Below, one piece after another: positions 17,321 through 24,843 of a stretch of DNA of 35,548 nt. Where the stretch lies: contig JBKJNB010000047.1 of assembly GCA_046595995.1 (NCBI GenBank), positions 1-35,548 on the forward strand, in the 5' to 3' direction. The notes below the pieces were generated by a model that worked only from the letters and a program-made list of their open reading frames with translations, searched no databases and had not been told where the DNA came from. Within the stretch, counting starts at the first letter, position 1; each line of letters starts with the position of its first letter. The DNA comes from JAWXBR01 sp046595995 (GTDB lineage Bacteria; Bacteroidota; Ignavibacteria; Kapaibacteriales; Kapaibacteriaceae). The position numbers and the translations under genes are program-made.

Positions 17321-18190
17321 TCAGGGATGGGGCTTTCCCCAGGTGTTAATAGCTGGCAGAAGTCGATAAAGTAGGGGGTGGTAGAACCTGCGTGGCAGGA
17401 ATCGCCTCAGCGCGTTAAAAATCCATGCATCTAATGTTGCCTGTACGCGCAAGGCGGGGCGCTTCTTGAGAATTTGGCGCACAATGACACCTGCGACAGA
17501 TGCTGATGTTGCCAGCGAGTGCTCCATGAGCCACGTCACGAATCGACCCATGTTTTTATAGTATTCTTCATACGGATTCGCCCCTTCGGGCAAGTCTTGG
17601 ATCGACTTTGGCGTCCGTACCTTACGAAACGCCTCCGAATTGATAAAGCCGGGCTCGATGAGCGTCACGAAAACGCCGAACGGACGCATTTCATACCAAA
17701 GCGCTTCGCTAGCCCCTTCCAAGGCCCATTTCGAGGCAGAATAACTCGACATCGTGGGCATGGCCATCATTCCACCAACGCTTGAAACGTTCACAATGTG
17801 ACCACGGCGTTGCAGCCGCATTACAGACAATACGCGACGCGTCAGCGACATTGGGCCGAGGTAGTTCACTGTCATCTGTTCGAGCTCTTCCTCAGCGCTC
17901 ATCTGTTCGGCGACGCCGCGATAACTTATGCCTGCATTGTTCACCAGGACGTCAATGCGTCCCCAACGCATGAGCGCTTCCTTTACGACACGATCGATAC
18001 TTGAAGAATCGCGGAGATCGAGTGCACGAATTAAAAGCTTGTCTGACTCTCGAAACCCTGCGTCGGTGATGAAGTGCAGAGATTCTGGCAGGGCGGTAGC
18101 CATCACACGCGCAGGTGTATCGCGGAGGCGCTGCAGCAGCGCCATGCCTATTCCGCCTGAGCTTCCGGTAAGAACTACAACCTTGTCCAT
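17321..18190 (-). CDS. Short-chain dehydrogenase/reductase
   Basis: A 289-residue NAD(P)-dependent oxidoreductase with a Rossmann fold. The cofactor-binding TGSSGGIG lies at residues 8-15, NNAG at 84-87, the catalytic Ser at 136-137, and YSASK with Y150 and K154. The C-terminal RRFLPRRFYHPLLYRLLP is basic and hydrophobic and might associate with membrane. The start (ATG 18190) overlaps the end of the threonine dehydratase gene by 16 bp, has no Shine-Dalgarno, and is probably translated by coupling. The substrate cannot be told from sequence. The genes around it suggest acyl or amino-acid metabolism, but that is only context. Confidence 0.88.
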   Translation of the reverse strand: MDKVVVLTGSSGGIGMALLQRLRDTPARVMATALPESLHFITDAGFRESDKLLIRALDLRDSSSIDRVVKEALMRWGRIDVLVNNAGISYRGVAEQMSAEEELEQMTVNYLGPMSLTRRVLSVMRLQRRGHIVNVSSVGGMMAMPTMSSYSASKWALEGASEALWYEMRPFGVFVTLIEPGFINSEAFRKVRTPKSIQDLPEGANPYEEYYKNMGRFVTWLMEHSLATSASVAGVIVRQILKKRPALRVQATLDAWIFNALRRFLPRRFYHPLLYRLLPAINTWGKPHP

Positions 18191-19173
18191 AGAGGTCGTA
18201 CCTCCAGATTACCGCCGCTAAGGATAATGCCCACGCGCTTGCCGCGAATAAGTGTAGGCTGCTCCATCGCTGCTGCAATCGTCACTACTGCGCTTGGTTC
18301 AACAACTAGCTTCATGCGTTCGAGAACAAGCCCCAATGCTACACGAATAGATTCCTCTCTAGCCGTGTGCATCTGCACCGTGTGCGCAACCAGATGCCTG
18401 AAGGTTATCGGACCTAACATGCCCCGCAAACCATCTGCGATTGTCATGGGGTCGCCGGAAGGAAGAATGTTGCCTGCGATAATTGAACGCCGGGCATCAT
18501 CGGCCACTTCAGGTTCAACACCAATAATCTCCATCGAGACTGGTCCGAGCCCCCTGGCACAAGCCGCGGTTCCACTTAGCAGACCGCCGCCCCCTACCGG
18601 GGTCATGATCGTATCGAGGTCGGGGATCTCAGACATCAGTTCGAGAGCAGCTGTGCCTTGTCCGGCGATTACGCGCAAGTCGTTGTATGGCGGTATGGGA
18701 TGAGCACCGGTCTTATCGACAATGTCCTCGAGAGCTTGTTCGCGCGCGGCCATCGTGGGCTCGCAGTCGATTATGGTTGCGCCGTAGTCACACGCCGCAT
18801 TTCGCTTAACAGCTGGCGCGCTGGTAGGCATAACGATGTGGCAAGGAAGGCCCCGTAGTCGAGCAGCATAAGCAACGGCCTGAGCGTGGTTGCCCGAAGA
18901 GTGCGTAGCAACGCCCCGTCGAGCTTCGTCGTCAGTGAGCGAAAAGACAGCATTGCAAGCTCCGCGAGCCTTGAACGCACCCACCTTTTGAAAATTCTCG
19001 CACTTGAAGAATATACTGGCGTTGAAGAGCGAGTCGAAATAGTGCGAGGTCAGAACGGGCGTATCATGAACGTACAGTCGTATGCGATCTGCCGCAGCAC
19101 GGATGTCTTCCAAGCTCACCAGGCCGCCGCCATTCCGTGAGGGACGCGCAGCGTCGCGGTCCACCGTTGTCAT
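18175..19173 (-). CDS. Catabolic-type threonine/serine dehydratase
   Basis: A 332-residue fold-type-II PLP enzyme that deaminates threonine to 2-oxobutyrate, or serine to pyruvate. The PLP lysine is K68 in GAFKARGA, followed by HSSGNHAQAVAY, the phosphate loop PVGGGGLLSG, and the C-terminal SGGN that contacts the pyridine ring. It lacks the C-terminal ACT-like regulatory domains of biosynthetic IlvA, so feedback inhibition by isoleucine is not expected. Serine racemase or threo-3-hydroxyaspartate dehydratase share this architecture and cannot be excluded. Its start overlaps the stop of the upstream CHAP gene in an ATGA, and its end overlaps the SDR gene. 2-oxobutyrate could be used by the E1 enzyme further downstream. 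Confidence 0.85.
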   Translation of the reverse strand: MTTVDRDAARPSRNGGGLVSLEDIRAAADRIRLYVHDTPVLTSHYFDSLFNASIFFKCENFQKVGAFKARGACNAVFSLTDDEARRGVATHSSGNHAQAVAYAARLRGLPCHIVMPTSAPAVKRNAACDYGATIIDCEPTMAAREQALEDIVDKTGAHPIPPYNDLRVIAGQGTAALELMSEIPDLDTIMTPVGGGGLLSGTAACARGLGPVSMEIIGVEPEVADDARRSIIAGNILPSGDPMTIADGLRGMLGPITFRHLVAHTVQMHTAREESIRVALGLVLERMKLVVEPSAVVTIAAAMEQPTLIRGKRVGIILSGGNLEVRPLWTRL

Positions 19174-19940
19174 CCTAGTAGGATAAAATCCATGTGGCCA
19201 AAGCCACGCAAGCGGCGGCAGACTTCATAGCCTTCTCTGTCACCGTCGTCATTTGTGTTACCCTCGATCGTCTCGAAATAATCATGCATTACGCCAGTGA
19301 CAATACCGGTATGCATCCAGTCGTTTGCGTTTGTTTTGCTGCGTACAAGGAAAATCGTACCTGGTACGAGCTCCGTTCGAGCGTTCTTACCTGAACGCAA
19401 TTCGCTTTCTGCAACAAACTTGTCAACTGCCTTAGCCTGGCTTGCCAATTCGTCACACGAGAGCGAGCCCCTGATTGGCATTGCAGCGAGTTTCAGCGAT
19501 TCTGCAGCCTGGGACATAAGGAACGTTACAAATGCCGCGCACCAGGGGTAAGCCGCGCCTTCTTTGCCGCCGGTATAGAGGCGAACCCATGGACCCTTAT
19601 TCTGCCCACCCATTTCCCGCGGATGTTCGCGCAGATGATTGCGTGCCGCAGCCACAACTCGCTGACTGTATGTTTCGGCAGTGGTGGTAAGGGGCTTGCA
19701 CACTCTGTTCAAAGGGGCTATCAGGGCGCGTAGCGTGTATTCATCCACAATACCCGTTGGCTGAAGCTTCGCCTTTGTCTGAAACTTGCGTACAGACGCT
19801 TCGGTGGCTGGACCGTAGTCGCCATCGGCTCGAAGCTGGACCCCATTCAGTGATAACCACTCCTGAACGAGACGCACATCCTTGCCGTTGGCGCCACGTT
19901 GCAGCGGTAATAGCATCGAGTATTCGGAGGGAATTTTCAT
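19170..19940 (-). CDS. Peptidoglycan-binding/CHAP-type amidase-like protein without signal peptide
   Basis: A 256-residue protein. Residues 14-75 are a PG_binding_1 domain (QRGANGKDVRLVQEWL, DGDYGPATEASVRKFQ). Residues about 90-250 are a CHAP-like cysteine peptidase/amidase domain with the catalytic Cys134 in YPWCAAFVTF, His210 in WMHTGIV and the polar EGNTN at 226-230. Such enzymes cut the peptide or amide bonds of peptidoglycan. The N-terminus (MKIPSEYSMLLPLQRG) shows no signal peptide or transmembrane helix, so export by Sec is not predicted. It begins about 60 bp after the mutase gene and ends in a 4-bp overlap with threonine dehydratase. An intracellular role, a holin- or injection-type release, or non-classical export are all open. 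Confidence 0.8.
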   Translation of the reverse strand: MKIPSEYSMLLPLQRGANGKDVRLVQEWLSLNGVQLRADGDYGPATEASVRKFQTKAKLQPTGIVDEYTLRALIAPLNRVCKPLTTTAETYSQRVVAAARNHLREHPREMGGQNKGPWVRLYTGGKEGAAYPWCAAFVTFLMSQAAESLKLAAMPIRGSLSCDELASQAKAVDKFVAESELRSGKNARTELVPGTIFLVRSKTNANDWMHTGIVTGVMHDYFETIEGNTNDDGDREGYEVCRRLRGFGHMDFILLG

Positions 19941-20000
19941 TTGTTCGGCAGTTGTGTAGAGACGAACCTACTGTCAGCCTAAATACAAGTTCCGACTTCT

Positions 20001-21974
20001 TTACATGTTACGACGGTATTGTCCGCCCACTTGATAGAGCGCATGGGTTAGCTGTCCGAGCGAGCAGACCTTCGACGCTTCTAGAAGTCCATCAAAAATG
20101 TTGCGGTTATGTACTGCGGTCTCCTGCAGTACTTTGAGCGCGGCTTGGGTTTCATTGCTGTTGCGTTGCTGAAAGGCTACACGGTTGTCGATCTGCTGTT
20201 GCTTTTCTGCCTCGGTTGAACGTATTACTTCAGTAGGAATCACCGTTGGTGAGCCCTTGTCCGACAAAAACGTGTTCACTCCGACGATAGGGTATTGTCC
20301 GCTGTGCTTGAGGGTCTCGTAGTACAGCGACTCCTCCTGAATCTTGTTGCGTTGATACATCGTTTCCATAGCGCCTAACACACCGCCACGGTCGCTGATG
20401 CGGCGAAACTCTGTATACACTGCTTCTTCGACGAGGTCTGTGAGTTCTTCAATGATAAACGACCCCTGCATCGGATTCTCGTTCTTTGCAAGCCCTAGCT
20501 CGCGGTTAATGATTAGCTGAATTGCTAGTGCTCTTCGCACGCTGGCTTCCGTAGGCGTCGTGATCGCCTCATCGTAGGCATTGGTGTGCAGTGAGTTGCA
20601 ATTATCATAGATAGCGTACAAGGCCTGAAGCGTTGTGCGAATGTCGTTGAAATCAATCTCTTGCGCGTGCAACGACCTGCCCGATGTCTGAATGTGATAC
20701 TTCAGCATCTGCGATCGTTCGTTGCCTTTGTACTTGTTCCGCATGGCCTTCGCCCATATGCGTCGTGCAACACGACCAATTACGCTGTATTCCGGGTCTA
20801 CACCGTTCGAGAAGAAGAACGAAAGATTCGGCGCGAAATCGTCGATGTTCATTCCTCGTGAGAGGTAGTACTCGACATACGTGAAACCATTCGCCAGAGT
20901 AAATGCTAGTTGGCTTACGGGGTTCGCGCCAGCTTCGGCAATGTGATAACCCGATATCGACACAGAGTAGAAATTTCTAACCTTTTGATCGATGAACGAC
21001 TGTTGAACATCGCCCATCATGCGCAAAGCAAATTCCGTAGAGAAAATGCACGTGTTCTGCGCTTGGTCCTCTTTGAGAATGTCAGCTTGCACCGTACCTC
21101 GAACGCTTTGCAGCGCGTATGCCTTGCACTCTTGGTAGACGTCTGCCGGCAGCACTTCGTCGCCCGTGACGCCCAACAGTAGCAGACCTAGGCCATCGTT
21201 CCCCTCAGGTAGCTCGGTTGTACCGTCGCCGTGTTTATACAACGGACGCTGCACCTGCTTCTGCTCGTAGATGTCATCGATGCGCTTCTGTACCGCGTTT
21301 ACAAGTCCATGCGCGTGAATATATTTTTCACACTGCTGATCGATTGCGGCATTCATAAAGAATGCAAGTATCATCGGAGCCGGACCATTAATGGTCATAG
21401 ACACCGATGTCGACGGCGCACACAGGTCAAAGCCTGAATACAGTTTCTTGGCATCGTCGAGTGTGGAGATGCTAACGCCTGAGTTGCCAATCTTACCGTA
21501 GATGTCCGGACGCGTGTCGGGGTCCTCACCATATAACGTTACGCTGTCGAACGCTGTCGACAAACGCGCTGTTGGTAGGCCGCGAGATAGATAGTGGAAT
21601 CGTTTATTAGTACGCTCTGGACCGCCTTCACCGGCAAACATGCGTGCCGGGTCTTCGTTCATCCGTTTGAAAGGATACACTCCAGCGGTGTAAGGGAATT
21701 CACCAGGAAAATTTTCCTGCATACACCACCGCACAATCTCGCCCCAGTCCTGGAAGCGAGGTACAGCAATCTTCGGCACTCGAGTGTGAGAGAGCGATTC
21801 GGTGAAGTTATCGACTCGGATTTCCTTACCACGGACTTTGTACGCAAACTCAGCGCCTTTGTATGCAGCCTTCCGTTGCTCCCACGATTCGATTATCGCA
21901 CGCACTTCCGCAAGGAGCTGTGATTCAAGCTTCTTGCTAATGTCCTCTAAGTCAGTGCGCTGTTTCGTTATCAT
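20001..21974 (-). CDS. Acyl-CoA mutase catalytic chain (split IcmF, isobutyryl-CoA mutase type)
   Basis: A 657-residue coenzyme-B12-dependent acyl-CoA mutase chain carrying the TIM-barrel and linker but no B12-binding domain. The start is ATG 21974, in a 4-bp ATGA overlap with the upstream lipoprotein gene. Residues 85-160 (FPYTAGVYP, RMFAGEGGPERTN, SVTLYGEDPDTRPDIYG) match IcmF closely. Phe113 stands where methylmalonyl-CoA mutase has Tyr, and Gln306 (AQNTCIF) where it has Arg. These are the known isobutyryl-CoA mutase signatures. His344 (SGYHIAEAGA) is the conserved catalytic His. The insert at about 225-290 (GNDGLGLLLLGVTGDEVLP) is also an IcmF feature. It should convert isobutyryl-CoA to n-butyryl-CoA together with the B12/GTPase chain. 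A plain methylmalonyl-CoA mutase label would be misleading. Confidence 0.88.
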   Translation of the reverse strand: MITKQRTDLEDISKKLESQLLAEVRAIIESWEQRKAAYKGAEFAYKVRGKEIRVDNFTESLSHTRVPKIAVPRFQDWGEIVRWCMQENFPGEFPYTAGVYPFKRMNEDPARMFAGEGGPERTNKRFHYLSRGLPTARLSTAFDSVTLYGEDPDTRPDIYGKIGNSGVSISTLDDAKKLYSGFDLCAPSTSVSMTINGPAPMILAFFMNAAIDQQCEKYIHAHGLVNAVQKRIDDIYEQKQVQRPLYKHGDGTTELPEGNDGLGLLLLGVTGDEVLPADVYQECKAYALQSVRGTVQADILKEDQAQNTCIFSTEFALRMMGDVQQSFIDQKVRNFYSVSISGYHIAEAGANPVSQLAFTLANGFTYVEYYLSRGMNIDDFAPNLSFFFSNGVDPEYSVIGRVARRIWAKAMRNKYKGNERSQMLKYHIQTSGRSLHAQEIDFNDIRTTLQALYAIYDNCNSLHTNAYDEAITTPTEASVRRALAIQLIINRELGLAKNENPMQGSFIIEELTDLVEEAVYTEFRRISDRGGVLGAMETMYQRNKIQEESLYYETLKHSGQYPIVGVNTFLSDKGSPTVIPTEVIRSTEAEKQQQIDNRVAFQQRNSNETQAALKVLQETAVHNRNIFDGLLEASKVCSLGQLTHALYQVGGQYRRNM

Positions 21975-23311
21975 GGGTTGTGCGTAATCACGTAGGCTTT
22001 TAGGGTATTCGTCATCGCAGAGCCCCCTACCCAAAGCGTATAGATTTTACCCGGTAGGAACGTGAGATCTGTTTGAGAAAACAGTTCTACTTCTGTGCCA
22101 GCCTTCATAAAGCGCATGGTATACGTACCGGTAGGCGTAACAGGAATAAAGGCCAGTCCAGAAATGCCAGAGATGCTTGTCTGGCGATATCCGATGCCTT
22201 GCATTTCTGGTAGCGGAATGTTGCCGCCGGATGTCAATGTCGCACGCACATCAATGTCCGCTGTTGAAGGGGCTGCGTGGACGAAGCGAATCAGTGCAGC
22301 AGAAAACGATGGGGTAGTAAAGTCTTCTAGCGTGACAGGTGCGACATTATCAGGTACGAGTGTTCCGATTGCTAGGACGGTGTATGACTTACGGTTCTGA
22401 ACCGTGAAGGGAATGTTGCTAAGGATCGGGGATGCGTTAACGCTTACGGTTGCTGTGTGGTTGCCGGCGCTTAGGGTCGTGTACGACGAAGCGCTACCGA
22501 ATGTCAAAGCGGTTATCGTCGGCGTCGTGCCATCGATAGCGATACTCATGGGAGGTGCGTTCGAAACTGCATGGGCGAACAAGATTTTGCCTGTTGCCGG
22601 TGCTTGCTGCATGTCAATGAATTCAGTGCCGGGTCCGTTGTCTGAGTATAATCTGTGTTTCAAGTCAAAGGCATCACCATCAGTTAGCGTTCCGTGAACG
22701 ACCAGCGTGTACACACCACTACTTGCAAGCGTCACTGTGTCGAGATCTAAGAACCAAGTTGGTGATGCGGGACGCTCGAGTGTGAAGGAGAATTTTCCAG
22801 ATACGACTTCGACGTAACCCGTTGCACCGGTATGACCGATAGGTCCGAGAAGTAAGCCCGATGCGCCGGTTATACGTATAGCAATCTGTCCGATATCATC
22901 ACTTGCATTCACAAGCTTGATGCGTGCTTTTCCCGGAGGAATCTGCCGTGGATCGCTGTACATCGAAGTACTGAATGCTGCCGCAGGAGGAAAGGCATAT
23001 ACCGTGTAGTCACTCGATGCACCAATAGGTTGAATTGAGCTTGTGCGTGCCAGTGGGTTGCCTGCATAGTGAACATTTACTGTGTCCTGTCCAGCCACAA
23101 CATCCTTGTATCCGCTGCTATTGCCATAGGTAATGTTCGAGGCAATAAGGGCGCCATTCACTCGAAGGTCGAGAGCCTGCACATCATATCCGAAGTGCAG
23201 AAGGCGCACACGGCCAGGCTTCGTTTCAGGATCTGTACCCGCGCTATCGCCACAACCTGTGATTACCGCGATTGTTAACGTGAGTATGGCCACGTTGAAT
23301 ACTGTGCGCAT
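21971..23311 (-). CDS. DUF4397-repeat lipoprotein
   Basis: A 446-residue lipoprotein. The signal peptide ends in the lipobox VITGC, so Cys20 would be acylated. Four related beta-sandwich units begin near residues 34 (RVRLLHFGYDVQALDLRVNG), 129 (ARIKLVNASDDIGQIAIRI), 241 (KILFAHAVSNAPPMSIAIDG) and 340 (ALIRFVHAAPSTADIDVRAT). The spaced pattern R-x-x-H/N-x-S/A-P is typical of DUF4397, a family of unknown function in envelope proteins. There is no T9SS tail. The start has no Shine-Dalgarno. The gene lies 38 bp after the B12/GTPase gene and overlaps the mutase start by 4 bp, so it sits between the two halves of a split IcmF. Why an envelope protein is co-translated with a cytoplasmic mutase is unclear. 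Confidence 0.82.
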   Translation of the reverse strand: MRTVFNVAILTLTIAVITGCGDSAGTDPETKPGRVRLLHFGYDVQALDLRVNGALIASNITYGNSSGYKDVVAGQDTVNVHYAGNPLARTSSIQPIGASSDYTVYAFPPAAAFSTSMYSDPRQIPPGKARIKLVNASDDIGQIAIRITGASGLLLGPIGHTGATGYVEVVSGKFSFTLERPASPTWFLDLDTVTLASSGVYTLVVHGTLTDGDAFDLKHRLYSDNGPGTEFIDMQQAPATGKILFAHAVSNAPPMSIAIDGTTPTITALTFGSASSYTTLSAGNHTATVSVNASPILSNIPFTVQNRKSYTVLAIGTLVPDNVAPVTLEDFTTPSFSAALIRFVHAAPSTADIDVRATLTSGGNIPLPEMQGIGYRQTSISGISGLAFIPVTPTGTYTMRFMKAGTEVELFSQTDLTFLPGKIYTLWVGGSAMTNTLKAYVITHNP

Positions 23312-23349
23312 AGTTGTTGTCCGTTATTGTTCGTTAGAGTAGTTATTAA

Positions 23350-24825
23350 TTACTGTTGCTCGTTATTACTAACGTTCACCAGAGCTTCTGTAGCACCTTG
23401 GATGCGCCATAGAGTTCGCGCGATTTCGGCTTGCTTCTCCACCATGCTATCGTAGCGTTTGTTTTCTTCGACAATCTCTGCCAAGTATCGCGTACGATCG
23501 GGTGGGATCACATAGATCTTCTCACTCATTTCGTCACTTATGGTAAACGTAGACTCCCACCCGAGGTCACAGCGGACGTTCAACAGATCGATTACAGCAC
23601 GATACAGCGTGTTCGTTCCTGGGTCGTTGAATTGAGAAGCAATGGTGCCGTATACGGGCATCTCGTCTGGACGTTTGCTAAAAAGCTGACGGCTGCGTTG
23701 GTACTGCTTTTTTACATCGCGTAATGCGTCGAGAGCACCGCGTTTGTCGAATTTGTTTAGTGCTATCACGTCGGCGTAATCGATCATGTCAATTTTTTCT
23801 AGCTGTGTGGCCGCTCCGTACTCAGGCGTCATAACATACAGCGCTACGTCTGCGACTTCCGTTATCTGCGAATCGCTTTGTCCGATGCCTGCAGTCTCGA
23901 CAATCACAAGGTCGAAGCCTGCGTAGGCAAGTATACTGATGGCTTCGCGCACGTGCGGGTTAAGCGTCACATTTGCTTCACGCGTTGCAAACGAACGCAT
24001 GTAGACACGCGAGCCGTGAACCGAATTCATTCGAATGCGGTCACCGAGCAATGCGCCGCCTGTCTTTCTCTTCGATGGGTCTACCGACAACACAGCAATT
24101 GTCTTGTCAGGGAAGTCCGCCAAGTATCTGCGAATGAGTTCATCGGTTAGTGACGACTTGCCCGCGCCACCCGTGCCGGTAATGCCCAACACGGGCATGC
24201 CCTGTGGACCTTTACCGGTTGATGATCCGACGCTCGCGTTCGCACTACGATCGTTTGATTCCTTTGCAAAGGCGATGCGATCTGCAGCGCCCGGATCTGT
24301 AGCCTGACGTTCAGCAGCTGAGATCGCTTGTGCAATCGCTAACGGATTTTTTGCCTTCACGGCCGCAGGTAAACCCTTGCCGAACGTGTCTGGAAGTGCA
24401 AAGTCGGCGCCCTTCATCAAGTCGTCAATCATTCCCTGCAGACCCATGGCACGACCGTCGTCTGGAGAATAGATGCGTGCAATGCCGTAAGCCTGAAGCT
24501 CGGCTATTTCAGAAGGCAGAATCGTGCCGCCCCCTCCCGCATAGATTTTGATGTGCCCCGCACCGCGTTCATCGAGAAGGTCCTTCATGTATTTGAAGTA
24601 TTCTACATGGCCACCTTGATACGACGTCATGGCAATAGCTTGCACGTCTTCTTGAATTGCACACTCCACAATCGATGCTACTGATTGGTTGTGGCCAAGG
24701 TGGATTACTTCAGCGCCACTGGACTGGATAATCCGGCGCATGACGTTGATAGCAGCATCGTGTCCGTCGAACAACGACGCCGCAGTCACAATGCGAACTT
24801 TGTTATGGGGCTTGAAAAGGGACAT
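23350..24825 (-). CDS. Cobalamin-binding domain fused to MeaI-type G3E GTPase (N-terminal half of IcmF)
   Basis: A 491-residue protein that matches the first half of IcmF. Residues 10-140 are a B12-binding fold with DGHD at 20-23 (His22 is the likely lower axial cobalt ligand), SYQGGHVEYFKYM and GGGGTI. Residues about 210-400 are a MeaB/MeaI-type chaperone GTPase: P-loop GTGGAGKS 217-224, switch segment DPSKRKTGGALLGDRIRM, G3 ETAGIGQSD 310-318 and G4 NKFD 357-360. The C-terminal part (PPDRTRYLAEIVEENKRYD) corresponds to the linker that in IcmF leads into the mutase domain. The GTPase protects and reloads the cofactor. I prefer ATG 24825; a GTG at 24843 is in frame. It is divergent from the beta-CASP gene with only 18 bp between the starts. 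Confidence 0.88.
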   Translation of the reverse strand: MSLFKPHNKVRIVTAASLFDGHDAAINVMRRIIQSSGAEVIHLGHNQSVASIVECAIQEDVQAIAMTSYQGGHVEYFKYMKDLLDERGAGHIKIYAGGGGTILPSEIAELQAYGIARIYSPDDGRAMGLQGMIDDLMKGADFALPDTFGKGLPAAVKAKNPLAIAQAISAAERQATDPGAADRIAFAKESNDRSANASVGSSTGKGPQGMPVLGITGTGGAGKSSLTDELIRRYLADFPDKTIAVLSVDPSKRKTGGALLGDRIRMNSVHGSRVYMRSFATREANVTLNPHVREAISILAYAGFDLVIVETAGIGQSDSQITEVADVALYVMTPEYGAATQLEKIDMIDYADVIALNKFDKRGALDALRDVKKQYQRSRQLFSKRPDEMPVYGTIASQFNDPGTNTLYRAVIDLLNVRCDLGWESTFTISDEMSEKIYVIPPDRTRYLAEIVEENKRYDSMVEKQAEIARTLWRIQGATEALVNVSNNEQQ

Positions 24826-24843
24826 TGTGTGGCAAATTACCAC

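Noticed and set aside
24685..24843. Upstream extension of the beta-CASP gene
   Set aside because: It lies within the divergent B12/GTPase gene, and the extra 53 residues precede the start of the MBL fold without similarity to it.
24826..24843. Cobalamin riboswitch ahead of the B12-binding gene
   Set aside because: Only 18 bp separate the two divergent start codons, far too short for a cobalamin riboswitch, and no B12-box-like sequence was seen.
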